Below, in pieces: positions 16,101 through 24,682 of a stretch of 64,000 nt of DNA. Source of the stretch: Verrucomicrobiota bacterium JB023 (GTDB lineage Bacteria; Verrucomicrobiota; Verrucomicrobiia; Verrucomicrobiales; Akkermansiaceae); contig JAUTCR010000031.1 in NCBI GenBank assembly GCA_030673895.1, positions 16,866 through 80,865 on the forward strand, read 5' to 3'. The translations under genes were made by a program, and so were the position numbers. Within the stretch, counting starts at the first letter, position 1, and each line of letters begins with the position of its first letter. The notes under the pieces are model-generated. The model saw only the letters and a list, made by a program, of their open reading frames with translations. It searched no databases and was not told the origin of the DNA.

Positions 16101-17024
16101 ATGGTGCGCAAGGATTTGTTAGATTTGGCCTCCTTGGAGAGGCAAGAAGTGGAGGAAATTCTGGACCAGGCGATTCCGTTCAAGGATCTCTTCCAGCGCT
16201 CCGTGAAGAAGGTGCCGGCGCTGAAAGGAAAGACGGTGCTGATGCTCTTCTATGAGCCGAGCACGCGGACGCTGAGTTCCTTTGAAGTGGCGGCCAAGCG
16301 GCTGAGTGCCGACGTCACCGTCTTTGACGTTCCTCACTCCTCGGTGGTGAAGGGAGAGAGCGTCAAGGACACCATTGATACTCTGCAGGCGATGCAGGCT
16401 GATTACATCGTCGTCCGGCACCAGATGCCGGGTCTCCCGGGGCGGATTGCCCGCATGACTGGAGCCAGTGTGGTGAGTGCGGGGGATGGAGCGCACGCGC
16501 ACCCGACGCAGGGCCTGCTGGATGCCTTCACTCTGCGGGAGATCTATCCGGAGAGTGGCAAGAAGGTCCTCATCGTGGGCGATATCCGGCATAGCCGGGT
16601 CGCGCGGTCGACGAGCACGGTCTTTCGCAAGCTGGGCTATGAGGTGGCCTTCCTGGGCCCTGGCTCCTTGGTGCCCGACGTGCCGGGGATCAAGCGCTTC
16701 ACCTCGTTCGATGAGGCATGGCGCTGGAATCCTGACGTCGTTTATCTGCTCCGGGTTCAAAAAGAGCGCCAGGGGGCTCAATATTATCCCAGTGTTGGCG
16801 AGTATCATAAACTCTATGGCGTCACTGAGGAGCGTTTCCGCCTCATTGCGGATGAAGGCAAATGGGTGATGCATCCTGGCCCGGTCAATCGCGGGGTGGA
16901 GCTATGCGATGCCGTCATGGACTACGAGCGGACCCTGATCAATAGACAGGTGGAAAATGGAATCGCGGTGCGGATGGCGGTTCTCTATCTGCTGAAGCCC
17001 AAATTGGCCCGGATGGAATCGTGA
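16101..17024 (+). CDS. pyrB: Aspartate carbamoyltransferase catalytic subunit
   Basis: 307 residues, normal length. It forms carbamoyl-aspartate from carbamoyl phosphate and aspartate in de novo pyrimidine synthesis. The carbamoyl-phosphate site is FYEPSTRTLSSFEVAAKRL near residue 50; the usual STRTR is STRTL here. HPTQGLLDAFTL near residue 133 is the second signature, and VRHQMPG and LRVQKER are further active-site elements. It follows pyrR after 3 bases, so the pair forms a short operon; pyrC and the regulatory chain pyrI are not adjacent. Confidence 0.95.
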   Translation: MVRKDLLDLASLERQEVEEILDQAIPFKDLFQRSVKKVPALKGKTVLMLFYEPSTRTLSSFEVAAKRLSADVTVFDVPHSSVVKGESVKDTIDTLQAMQADYIVVRHQMPGLPGRIARMTGASVVSAGDGAHAHPTQGLLDAFTLREIYPESGKKVLIVGDIRHSRVARSTSTVFRKLGYEVAFLGPGSLVPDVPGIKRFTSFDEAWRWNPDVVYLLRVQKERQGAQYYPSVGEYHKLYGVTEERFRLIADEGKWVMHPGPVNRGVELCDAVMDYERTLINRQVENGIAVRMAVLYLLKPKLARMES

Positions 17025-17078
17025 GCTGATAGAGACTTCAGCATTGTCTAACCTTCATTTTTCATTATTGTGGCTGCG

Positions 17079-17831
17079 ATGATGAAAAACAACGCCATCT
17101 GTGTGCTTGCTTTGGCTGGCTCCATGGTTTCGGGTTTCGGTTTTGATCTTCCCCGGGGGTTCAAGACCATCTCCGAGCTGGATGCGGCCAAGAGCGAAGC
17201 CTTCGAGGAGCAGGAGCCCTTGGCTTTCCTGATTTCCAGAAGCTCATTGGAACCGACATGAGCCACTTGCTCAGGGACCGTCAGTATGACGGCAGCAAAG
17301 GAAATTAAGTCCGAGGGCGTGCCCCTCATGGTTGAAATCGATGAAATCCCGCAATTGCCGGCAGCCGTGCACAAGGCGGTGCAGAGTTTCGGCAGTTATC
17401 CTTATGTGGTTTTTTCGGATCCATCCGGCAGCCATGTTTACGGCGCTTTCGAGTATAAGCAGCTGAAGAGCGGTGATTATCGAAGTGTCTTCCGGGATGT
17501 TAAAAAGGATATCCGCGCCGCCCAGCAGGATGGCTCCATCGTCTCCGTCACACCGGAAACGGGTGGGGGAGCGAAGCCCAAGGGTGGTAGCGCCCAAGGC
17601 GAACCAGGCGGATCGAGCGATGGTCTTCTCACCCGCCGGGTGATCACCGGGCAAGACTTCGAGTCATGGACGAGCGCGAAGGGGAGTGCCATCAAGGGGC
17701 GCTTAATCGGCGTGCAGCCCGGGGGTGTCTATGTGTTCGAGCTCACTAATGGGCGCGAGATCAAGGCTAGCGAGAAGCAGCTGGCCCCTGAGTCGGTCTT
17801 TCGCTTACAGGAGATTGTCGACTCGCTCTGA
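17079..17831 (+). CDS. Candidate selenoprotein: secreted thioredoxin-like UxxC protein with SHD1-like domain
   Basis: Read through the TGA at 17259-17261, one frame gives 250 residues; both flanking parts are in the same phase. Residues 1-21 are a signal peptide. Residues 22-60 (FKTISELDAAKSEAFEEQEP then LAFLISRSSLEPT) look like the start of a thioredoxin-like domain, and the UGA codon falls at position 61 in UATC, so a selenocysteine would form a UxxC redox motif. The fold continues after the UGA (MTAAKEIKSEGVPLMVEID ... YPYVVFSDPSGSHVYGAF). After a Gly/Ser linker, residues about 195-250 (FESWTSAKGSAIKGRLIGV ... NGREIKASEKQLAPE) form an SHD1-like domain common in this phylum. A hairpin lies just after the UGA. 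The alternative is a nonsense mutation that left a 60-residue fragment and a signal-less ORF from 17286. Selenocysteine use needs selA, selB, selC and selD elsewhere. Confidence 0.6.
17267..17298 (+). promoter_or_regulatory. SECIS-like hairpin downstream of in-frame UGA
   Basis: The lower stem TTGCT (17267-17271) pairs with AGCAA (17294-17298). After an asymmetric internal loop the upper stem CCGTC (17278-17282) pairs with GACGG (17288-17292), leaving the apical loop AGTAT. The loop begins 22 bases after the UGA and has G as its second base, in line with the general form of bacterial SECIS elements. It is still only a small hairpin and could be chance. Confidence 0.45.
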
Positions 17832-17864
17832 GTCGATAGGGTTTCTGCAAAATCACTTGCCAAG

Positions 17865-17890
17865 AGAGGGACCAAGGTCCCTCTTTTTTT
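17865..17890 (+). terminator. Rho-independent terminator
   Basis: A 9-bp perfect stem (AGAGGGACC at 17865-17873, GGTCCCTCT at 17876-17884) with a 2-base AA gap (so the effective loop must open one or two pairs), followed by seven Ts. It lies 34 bases after the stop of the UxxC protein gene and ends just before the next gene. Confidence 0.92.
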
Positions 17891-17896
17891 GTCACC

Positions 17897-18169
17897 ATGC
17901 CAGCGAAGAAGAAGAAAGCGGCCAACCTAACAGGCAAGGCCCTGGTTAAGGAAGTGAATCGCTTGATCCGACTCGCGAGGAAGCATTGGGACGACCATAA
18001 CAATAAGGCCTGTCGTCGGGAGAGGGAGCGGGCATTGCAGCTTTATGAGAAGTTGAGCGAGCAAGAGAAAGAGCAGGTCCCGCAGGTCTTACGAGTCTGG
18101 CTCCGCTATCGTAGTGAGAAATATTTCGGAAAGGGCCGCCAAGGGAATGGTGCTCATTCCAAGAAATAG
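17897..18169 (+). CDS. Small basic protein of unknown function
   Basis: 90 residues beginning MPAKKKKAANLTGKALVKEV. It is strongly basic, predicted all-helical (HLIRLARKHWDDHNN-like helices, then YEKLSEQEKEQVPQVLRVWL) and ends in a Lys/Gly-rich tail. The Lys/Ala-rich start is like that of the DksA-like protein at 28496. There is no signal peptide or membrane segment, so it is presumably cytoplasmic and possibly nucleic-acid binding (inference from charge only). The ATG lies 6 bases after a terminator, so its promoter must overlap that terminator or it depends on read-through. Confidence 0.65.
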   Translation: MPAKKKKAANLTGKALVKEVNRLIRLARKHWDDHNNKACRRERERALQLYEKLSEQEKEQVPQVLRVWLRYRSEKYFGKGRQGNGAHSKK

Positions 18170-18235
18170 AGATTTCGGCCCACTGAATGGCAATTTCTCT
18201 TCCTTCGGTGGGATTGATGTAGAAGCGGCTGTGAC

Positions 18236-18814
18236 TCAGGTGAGGCCGCGGATGATCGCCCGGACCTGCTTGCGGTGCAGGTCTTGATGGAAGGAGAGCA
18301 AGCGAAGCCAATCCATGGCTTTCAATTCACCGAACCAAGGGTGGAGGTGGGTGGCATTCCCCTTGAGGGTGAGAGGTTCTAACTTGTGGGGAATCTCCTC
18401 AAGGTAATCGTTGAAAGAGCGCTTGCGATCGAGAGCCAGGCCTCCGGTCGGCTTCACGTCCTGCGTGCGCACGGGAAGGTCAATCGGTTGGTTCGCCTCC
18501 AATTTCTTGATGATGTAGAGAGCGCCAGCAGACACGATCTGGATGTGCTCGAGGGTCATTTCCGCCGACCAATAGCGGGAGGAATCCTCCAGGCCCGGCA
18601 TGCGTTTGATGAGGACAGGTTGTGTGAATTGCTCCAAGTTGAGAGGGGCGACCATCTCAGAAATCTCCTCTCCGGAGCGGCGAAAGAGGTCCAAGCAGCT
18701 TCCCCGGCTCAATTTGATTCTCAGAAGTGGGAAAGCGACCTTCCGAAGAAGGTAGGCCTCCGTCTTGGGAAGGCCGGCGCCAGCGGGGGCGAGGTCGACA
18801 GGAGCTTGCATCAT
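18236..18814 (-). CDS. DinB-superfamily (DUF1569-like) protein
   Basis: 192 residues forming a predicted four-helix bundle. The metal-ligand pattern of the DinB/YfiT superfamily is present: a His in the helix EMTLEHIQIVSAG near residue 88 and the HxxxH of LSFHQDLHRKQVRAI at the C-terminus, preceded by HPWFGELKAMDWLRL. Such proteins are metal-dependent, often thiol-linked transferases or of unknown function; no substrate can be inferred. It is the last of four minus-strand genes (purL, MDP-1, CBM9-like, DinB) with small gaps, probably one transcript. Confidence 0.75.
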   Translation of the reverse strand: MMQAPVDLAPAGAGLPKTEAYLLRKVAFPLLRIKLSRGSCLDLFRRSGEEISEMVAPLNLEQFTQPVLIKRMPGLEDSSRYWSAEMTLEHIQIVSAGALYIIKKLEANQPIDLPVRTQDVKPTGGLALDRKRSFNDYLEEIPHKLEPLTLKGNATHLHPWFGELKAMDWLRLLSFHQDLHRKQVRAIIRGLT

Positions 18815-18841
18815 CGGGAGAGTTTAAGGGATCTTAAACGC

Positions 18842-19585
18842 TTAGACAAACACCACTTCACCCCATCGCTCGGGGTAATGCATATTGATGAGGCCTTGGG
18901 GCGACCAGACCCAGTTGTCCTCCGGGTGATATTCGTCATTGCCTTGCTTGAGGGTGGTGCCGTGAGGCGGGACGCGGACGTATTGTCCGTCCTCAATGGT
19001 GTGCTTCCACTGGACGCGCGAGAGGTTGATGCGCCATCGATCCCCCTTGGCCGGAGGGCTCGTTCCCTCGCGATGGTATTGCTTCAGCTCATTCCATGGG
19101 AAGGAGATGTGAGCCTCCCAGCCGTTGTCCTCGCTGGTGGGTTGATTCAGCGTCCCGTGGACGATGACCTTCCGACGAAGGCCCTTCATGTTGCAGCCGT
19201 GGATGGCGTCGCCTCCATCCTTGTAAGGTTTCGTCAAGGAGAGCTCCCAGATGGTGCCCAGCGCGTTCATCTCGAATTCATAGTAATTGAGCCCGTCGCC
19301 ATCGGGATCGATGAAGACTTCGATGTCATTATCATGGAAGATGACTTCGTTCTTCTTCTTTATCGTGCCCCAGACATGGGGCTCTTCCATCTCCACCCGC
19401 ACATGGAGGAATTCCTCATCCCACCCCATCTTGAAGCGGGTGCGGTAGCGGGGCTTGAGCTCGTCTTGGCCCGTGATATCGACAAACTCTTCACTCCAAG
19501 GGAGGAACTGCCAGTCGTCTTCCCCGCCGACCCGTTTGCATTGATAGTGACGGCGGAGCGATGGATCCCAGTGATCGGTGGCCAT
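18842..19585 (-). CDS. Carbohydrate-binding family 9-like protein
   Basis: 247 residues consisting of one CBM9/DOMON-like beta-sandwich: TRFKMGWDEEFLHVRVEMEE, then the conserved NDIEVFIDPDGDGLNYYEFE, MNALGTIWEL, GWEAHISFPWNEL and RWRINLSRVQW. There is no signal peptide, and an in-frame stop lies just upstream of the ATG, so the start cannot be extended to add one. Most relatives in this phylum are thought to bind sugars outside the cell; a form without a signal is therefore notable. It is embedded in the purL gene group with short gaps to both neighbours. Confidence 0.8.
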   Translation of the reverse strand: MATDHWDPSLRRHYQCKRVGGEDDWQFLPWSEEFVDITGQDELKPRYRTRFKMGWDEEFLHVRVEMEEPHVWGTIKKKNEVIFHDNDIEVFIDPDGDGLNYYEFEMNALGTIWELSLTKPYKDGGDAIHGCNMKGLRRKVIVHGTLNQPTSEDNGWEAHISFPWNELKQYHREGTSPPAKGDRWRINLSRVQWKHTIEDGQYVRVPPHGTTLKQGNDEYHPEDNWVWSPQGLINMHYPERWGEVVFV

Positions 19586-19600
19586 GCGTTAAGTGAACCG

Positions 19601-20065
19601 TCAACTCAGCGCGGAGGCAAGGAGCGAGCGGTTCAGTCCGTGAGTGACTAGCCGCGCATCCACGCCTAACTCTCCGACTGATTCGATATTACGAGGTTCA
19701 TCATCGAAGAAGAGCATCTCCGGGTAAGGGACGGCGGTCGCTTGGTGAAGCGCGTGGAAGTGCCTCTTCTTATCGCCGGGATAGATTTCCTCGTGAGCGA
19801 AGTGGCGAGCAATGTCGAAGTGGGTGAGAAGCTCGCGGGCAATGGCGGGAGCGCTGGTGCGTGAGGCGAGGGCGAGCAGGTAGGCGTCATCTGCGAGCTC
19901 GGCAAGCAACTCGGGCACCTCGTCGTAGAGGCGGACCCTGGTGCCGCAGCTGGCTTCGACCCGATGCCCCTGACGCCTGATGGGCGGGGTGAGCTGATCA
20001 CACCAGAGTAGGGGGCGGCAATGCCACAAGGTGAGATCGAGATCGAAGACGATGAGCCGGACCAT
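19601..20065 (-). CDS. HAD-family magnesium-dependent phosphatase (MDP-1 type)
   Basis: 154 residues, a compact HAD hydrolase without cap domain. Motif I is VFDLDLTLWHC with both aspartates; motif II is ALASRTS; motif III/IV is YPGDKKRHF followed by MLFFDDEPRNIESV, which supplies the acidic pair. The DLDxTLW pattern and the length are typical of MDP-1, a tyrosine-phosphate or sugar-phosphate phosphatase of uncertain natural substrate. It starts 6 bases after the purL stop, so it is very probably cotranscribed with purL. Confidence 0.85.
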   Translation of the reverse strand: MVRLIVFDLDLTLWHCRPLLWCDQLTPPIRRQGHRVEASCGTRVRLYDEVPELLAELADDAYLLALASRTSAPAIARELLTHFDIARHFAHEEIYPGDKKRHFHALHQATAVPYPEMLFFDDEPRNIESVGELGVDARLVTHGLNRSLLASALS

Positions 20066-20071
20066 GGGGGA

Positions 20072-23000
20072 CTAGGCAAAGTAGGCGACACCCGCTTTGA
20101 AGAGCGGCTGATGATGATTGCCCGGGATGTTTTTCGCGACCTGCTCTCCACGGCGCTCGGAGTGACCCATCTTGCCGAGGATGCGCCCGCAAGGACTGGT
20201 GATACCCTCGATGGCGAGCGCGGATCCATTCGGGTTGTGGGGCTCGGTCATGGTCGGATTGCCGCCAAGATCAGTGTATTGGGTCGCAATCTGGCCGTTT
20301 GCGACGAGCTGTTGCAAGGTGGACTCATCGGCGAGGAAGCGTCCTTCACCGTGGGAGAGTGGGATGGTGTGAAGCTCGCCAACTTCCGTCTGAGCGAACC
20401 AGGGAGACCAGTTGTTCGTGATCCGCGTCGTCGCATAGAGGGAAAGGTGTCTGGGGATGAGATTGTGGGTGAGGGTCATGCCCTTTCCAAGCAGGCCGGA
20501 TTTGACGAGAGCTTGGAAGCCGTTGCAAATGCCGAGGATGAGTCCTTGGCGATGCTCATGAAGGTCTGCGACAGCCTCGGCAACTTGAGGATTGCGGAGA
20601 ATGGTCGCGATGAATTTGGCAGAGCCGTCTGGTTCGTCGCCGGCACTGAAGCCGCCGGGGAGGAAGAGAATTTGGCTACTACGGATGCCCTCGGCAAGGG
20701 CGGTCAAAGACTGCTGGATGTGCTCGGGCGTTAGGTTGCGGAAGACGAGGATCTCGGTCTCCGCGCCCGCGAGTTGGAAGGCTCGCGCCGAGTCGTATTC
20801 GGAGTTGGTGCCGGGGAAGGCGGGGATGAGAACCTTCGGTTTCGAGTGGCGCTGTGGAGGACCCGCTGGTCGGAGAGACGCAGCGTTCGGGGTCGAGTCG
20901 ATGCGAAGCTCATCCGTGCTGGCGGAGGGCTGGCTGGAGGCGGTGGGGTAAACAGACTCGAGAGGGGAGGCATAGGCCTCCCGGAGGGCGGTGAGGGGGA
21001 TGACCGTATTGTCGAGAGTCAGCGACGGATCGGTGGAGGTTTCCCCAATCCGGTGGAAATTGGTTGGAAGCTCCACCTCAGGAGTTGTCTCTAACAGGAA
21101 GGCGTAGGGAGCGGCGGAGAGCCAGTCGACTTCCTGCGGTTTGGTGACCTGGGCTCCCATGTCGTTGCCCAGGCAGCAGAGGCTGAGGGCGTGGGCGAGG
21201 CCGGCTTGACCAACGTACTTCAGGGAAAGCAAATGACCGTCTTTGTTGAGTTGGTGCAGCTGGTCACAGAGGGCGATGAGGGCTGGGTAATCGGGGAGGC
21301 CTTCCTCGTCAGTGGGTGCGGAGACGAGAGCGAGCGTCGAATTGCTATTCTTGAACTCCGGGCTGAGGGCTTGGGTAGCGAGGCCGGGCGCGAGGGCGAA
21401 GGAGACGAGGGTGGGCGGGACATCGAGGTCCTTGAAGGAGCCGGACATGGAGTCCTTTCCGCCGATGGCTCCGAGGCGCAGCCCCATCTGGGCATGGAAG
21501 GCGCCGAGAAGGGCGGCAAAGGGCAGGCCCCAACGGGTGGGGTCATCACCAAGCTTGGGGAAGTATTCCTGGAAGGTGAGCCGGGTGTCTTGGAGGCGGG
21601 CGCCAGTCGCGACGAGCTTGCAGACGGATTCGGCGACGGCATGGACGCTGCCATGGAAGGGGCTGTCCGAGCTACGATAAGGATCGTAGGCCCAGGCCAT
21701 GTGGGTGCAGGCGTCGGTCTCTCCATCGAGGACGGGGACCTTGGCGACCATGGCATCAGGGGGCGTGATCTGATTTTTCCCTCCAAAGGGCCAGAGAACG
21801 GTGCCCGCTCCGACAGAGGCGTCGAACATTTCTCCGAGACCTTTCTGGGAAGCGTGATTGAGTGCGGAGAGGTGGGCGAGCAGCTCGGGGACGATGTCGG
21901 TCGCCTGGGGAGCTGCAGGAGGGACGTTTACGCTCTTGGAGGGAGCGGCGACGTGAATGGTGGTGGCTTGCTGGACGCCGTTGGTGTCGAGAAATTGGCG
22001 GGAGAGATTGACGATCTTCTGGCCGCGCCAGGTCATGGTGAGACGGCCAGTATCGGTGACGTCGGCGACGTGGACGCATTCCAAATTTTCCTTGTCCGAC
22101 TCGGCAATGAAGAAGTCGCGGTCGGCGGGGTCGATGACGACGGCCATGCGCTCCTGGGATTCGGAGATGGCCAGCTCGGTGCCATCAAGACCCTGGTATT
22201 TCTTGGGCACGGCATCGAGGTTGATATCGAGGCTATCGGCAAGCTCGCCAATGGCCACCGAAACGCCTCCGGCGCCGAAGTCGTTGCAGACCTTGATGCG
22301 CTTGGCGAGTTCGGGATTGCGGAAGAGGCGCTGGATCTTGCGTTCGGTGGGCGCGTCGCCCTTTTGCACCTCGGCGGAGTTCTCGAGAGCGGTATCGGTG
22401 TGCTCCTTGGAGGAGCCGGTGGCTCCGCCGATGCCATCGCGGCCAGTGCGGCCACCGATGAGGAGGATGAGATCGCCGGTGGCAGGGGTGCCTCGCTGCA
22501 CTTGGGAGCGAGGGCAGGCCGCGACGACGGCGCCGATTTCGAGGCGCTTGGCAAGGTAGCCGGGGTGATAGATCTCGGAGACTTGTCCGGTGGCGAGGCC
22601 GATTTGGTTGCCGTAGGAGGAATAGCCGTGGGCGGCTTCCTGGCAAATTTTCCGCTGGGGCAGTTTGCCGGGAAGGGTCTCGGAGAAGGGGGTGCGTGGA
22701 TCCCACGCGCCAGTGACACGCATTGCCTGATAGACGTAGGCCCGGCCGGAAAGGGGATCCCGGATGCAGCCGCCGAGGCAGGTGGCCGCGCCACCGAAGG
22801 GCTCAATCTCGGTAGGGTGGTTGTGGGTCTCGTTTTTGAACTGGATGAGATATTCCTCGGTTCTCTGGGAGGGCTCGATGGTGATGGGGACGATGATCGA
22901 GGCGGCGTTGATTTCCTCGGAGTCTTCCACGTTGTCGAGTTCGCCCGTTTTCTTGAGTTCTTTGGCGGCGATGATGGCTAGATCCATCATCGTCTCGGGG

Positions 23001-23824
23001 CGATGGGTATCGGCTCCATAGAGTTTGTCCCGGGTGCTGCGATAGGCTTGATAGGCCGCCTGAATGGTTTCGGTCCCTGCGTCGAAGGTGACGGAGTCAA
23101 TCTTGGTGAGAAAGGTTGTGTGGCGGCAGTGGTCGGACCAATAGGTATCGAGGAGCTTGATCTCGGTGATGGAGGGATCACGCCCTTCTTTCTCGCGGAA
23201 ATAGGTTTGCGTGTGGATGAGGTCGGCGAGAGTCATCGCGAGGCCGAGCTCGGAGCGGAGGGTCTCGAGATCGGCTTCGGTCTGCGAGGTGAAGCCATCG
23301 AGCATGGCCACGCCCTCGGGCTCGTTGATGGGAGGCGAGAGGGTCGCGGGCGGATCGAGAGGGGCTTCATGCGAGTCGACGGGATTGATGAGGTAGTCTT
23401 TGACTGCTTGGAGCTGGGTGGGGGAGAGATTACCCTCGAGTAGGTAGAGCTGGGCCGAGGTGACGGTGGGGCGCTCCCCCTCGGTGAGGATCGCGATGCA
23501 TTGGGCTGCGGAGTCGGCCCGCTGATCGAATTGGCCGGGCAGGTACTCGATGGCGAAGGCATGGGAGCCGGCAAGAGCCGTGGGAGGCTCGGCGCTGGAG
23601 ACCTCGGTGAAGGGATCGGAGAGAATGAGGCTGGAGGCACGTTGAAACTGCTCTTCGCTGAGGTCGTCGATGAAGTAGCGTTGCAGGACGCGGAGGCCGA
23701 GGAGCTGGGGAAGGTCCAAAGTCTCGCGGAGGTCGGCGAGGATGGATTCGGCGGCTTGGCGGTGTTCAGGCTTTTTCTCGACGTAGAGTGCGTGCACCCG
23801 AATGCCTTTAAGGGGTGAAAGCAC
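20072..23824 (-). CDS. purL: Phosphoribosylformylglycinamidine synthase, single-chain form
   Basis: 1250 residues, the large form found in gamma-proteobacteria and eukaryotes. It converts FGAR plus glutamine and ATP to FGAM in purine synthesis. Order: PurS-like N-terminal domain (about 1-165), linker, first AIRS-type ATPase domain with SDHCRHTTFLTKI near 230 and FKNETHNHPTEIEPFGGAATC near 330, second AIRS-type domain (about 620-960; AIGGKDSMSGSF), and a glutamine amidotransferase domain from about 1000 (LIPAFPGTNSEYDSARAF) with the nucleophile in LGICNGFQALVKSGLL. The start is a GTG at 23822-23824. It heads a minus-strand gene group with MDP-1 phosphatase, CBM9-like and DinB-like genes. Confidence 0.97.
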   Translation of the reverse strand: MLSPLKGIRVHALYVEKKPEHRQAAESILADLRETLDLPQLLGLRVLQRYFIDDLSEEQFQRASSLILSDPFTEVSSAEPPTALAGSHAFAIEYLPGQFDQRADSAAQCIAILTEGERPTVTSAQLYLLEGNLSPTQLQAVKDYLINPVDSHEAPLDPPATLSPPINEPEGVAMLDGFTSQTEADLETLRSELGLAMTLADLIHTQTYFREKEGRDPSITEIKLLDTYWSDHCRHTTFLTKIDSVTFDAGTETIQAAYQAYRSTRDKLYGADTHRPETMMDLAIIAAKELKKTGELDNVEDSEEINAASIIVPITIEPSQRTEEYLIQFKNETHNHPTEIEPFGGAATCLGGCIRDPLSGRAYVYQAMRVTGAWDPRTPFSETLPGKLPQRKICQEAAHGYSSYGNQIGLATGQVSEIYHPGYLAKRLEIGAVVAACPRSQVQRGTPATGDLILLIGGRTGRDGIGGATGSSKEHTDTALENSAEVQKGDAPTERKIQRLFRNPELAKRIKVCNDFGAGGVSVAIGELADSLDINLDAVPKKYQGLDGTELAISESQERMAVVIDPADRDFFIAESDKENLECVHVADVTDTGRLTMTWRGQKIVNLSRQFLDTNGVQQATTIHVAAPSKSVNVPPAAPQATDIVPELLAHLSALNHASQKGLGEMFDASVGAGTVLWPFGGKNQITPPDAMVAKVPVLDGETDACTHMAWAYDPYRSSDSPFHGSVHAVAESVCKLVATGARLQDTRLTFQEYFPKLGDDPTRWGLPFAALLGAFHAQMGLRLGAIGGKDSMSGSFKDLDVPPTLVSFALAPGLATQALSPEFKNSNSTLALVSAPTDEEGLPDYPALIALCDQLHQLNKDGHLLSLKYVGQAGLAHALSLCCLGNDMGAQVTKPQEVDWLSAAPYAFLLETTPEVELPTNFHRIGETSTDPSLTLDNTVIPLTALREAYASPLESVYPTASSQPSASTDELRIDSTPNAASLRPAGPPQRHSKPKVLIPAFPGTNSEYDSARAFQLAGAETEILVFRNLTPEHIQQSLTALAEGIRSSQILFLPGGFSAGDEPDGSAKFIATILRNPQVAEAVADLHEHRQGLILGICNGFQALVKSGLLGKGMTLTHNLIPRHLSLYATTRITNNWSPWFAQTEVGELHTIPLSHGEGRFLADESTLQQLVANGQIATQYTDLGGNPTMTEPHNPNGSALAIEGITSPCGRILGKMGHSERRGEQVAKNIPGNHHQPLFKAGVAYFA

Positions 23825-23956
23825 GACTGGCGAGGGGGATTTTTGTCCAGATGCCGGGTATTCGTCATGTTGCCATAGACGAGAGGCGGGTTAGGCTTCG
23901 CTCACGAGATTGAATAGACGGCGTCTTGAGAGCGTCTGAAGGGAAGTAAATAACTC

Positions 23957-24682
23957 ATGAAGAATTTAATGAAGCAAGGGTGGTTCGGCCTGATGGCCTT
24001 GGTAATGACGGTGGGAGCGGCTCCAGCTCAACAACCGAGTGCGGATGAGATTCTCGCGACTGCCCGCTATGTGGCCACTCTTCAGCAGACCAGCCTAAAC
24101 GGGAAGTTGCGTCGCGGTAATACGGAAACGCCCATCCTGCTGACCTTGGTGGAAGGCCAGGGTATCGAATTTCAAGTGTGGACCGGTAAGGTTTGGCAGA
24201 AATTCCAGCTGAAATTGGGAGCGAACCAGTATGATCTCTTCGAGGGAGTGGGCTCGAACATCCGCAAGTTCGATACCCGTAAGCTGAATCAGCCGGTCAT
24301 GAACACCGACCTGACCTATGAAGATCTGGCTTTTGCCTTCCTCTACTGGCCGAATGGTAAAGTCCTTGGTGAGGAAAACTTGGGCATCGGTCGCGATGCG
24401 TGGAGAGTGCGGCTGGTGAATCCCCGCGCCAAGGGGCTCTACAAGACGGTCGACGTCTGGGTGCATAAGAAGTCCGGAGCCTTGATGAAAATTTATGGCT
24501 ATCGAGCGGATGGCAAGTGCATCAAAACCTTTGAGGTGACCGACATCATGAACGTGGGCGGTGGCGAATACTCCATCAAGAAGATGAAAGTGCAGAGCTA
24601 CAATGATGCCGGTCGAAGCATCGGGGTGACCTATCTGGAGTTCGACAAGCCCGAGCGAGCCAAGCCACAGGGGCTACGCTAG
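23957..24682 (+). CDS. Outer membrane lipoprotein-sorting (LolA/LolB-fold) protein
   Basis: 241 residues with a signal peptide (LMALVMTVGAAPAQQ). The mature part matches the family of outer membrane lipoprotein-sorting proteins of the LolA-like fold (SADEILATARYVATLQQ; LTYEDLAFAFLYWPNG; DAWRVRLVNPRAKGLYKTVDVWV; GALMKIYGYRADGK). It is likely periplasmic and may bind lipids or lipoproteins; several such proteins in this family have other, unknown roles. It is divergent from purL (132 bases apart) and its last 9 bases overlap the end of the convergent DUF3307 gene. Confidence 0.8.
   Translation: MKNLMKQGWFGLMALVMTVGAAPAQQPSADEILATARYVATLQQTSLNGKLRRGNTETPILLTLVEGQGIEFQVWTGKVWQKFQLKLGANQYDLFEGVGSNIRKFDTRKLNQPVMNTDLTYEDLAFAFLYWPNGKVLGEENLGIGRDAWRVRLVNPRAKGLYKTVDVWVHKKSGALMKIYGYRADGKCIKTFEVTDIMNVGGGEYSIKKMKVQSYNDAGRSIGVTYLEFDKPERAKPQGLR

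Noticed and set aside
17286..17831. Annotation of the second half of the UxxC protein as a separate gene
   Set aside because: It would lack a signal peptide and the start of its thioredoxin-like domain, while an in-phase signal peptide and domain start lie immediately upstream; one frame interrupted by UGA explains the sequence better. A frameshift was also considered, but both halves are already in phase.
18386..19651. 421-residue plus-strand ORF
   Set aside because: It covers the antisense of the DinB-like and CBM9-like genes; both of those have clear family motifs, this one has none.
21191..22981. 596-residue plus-strand ORF
   Set aside because: It lies opposite purL, is Gly/Glu/Val/Asp-rich in the way expected of an antisense frame of high-G+C coding DNA, and shows no domain; purL on the other strand is certain.
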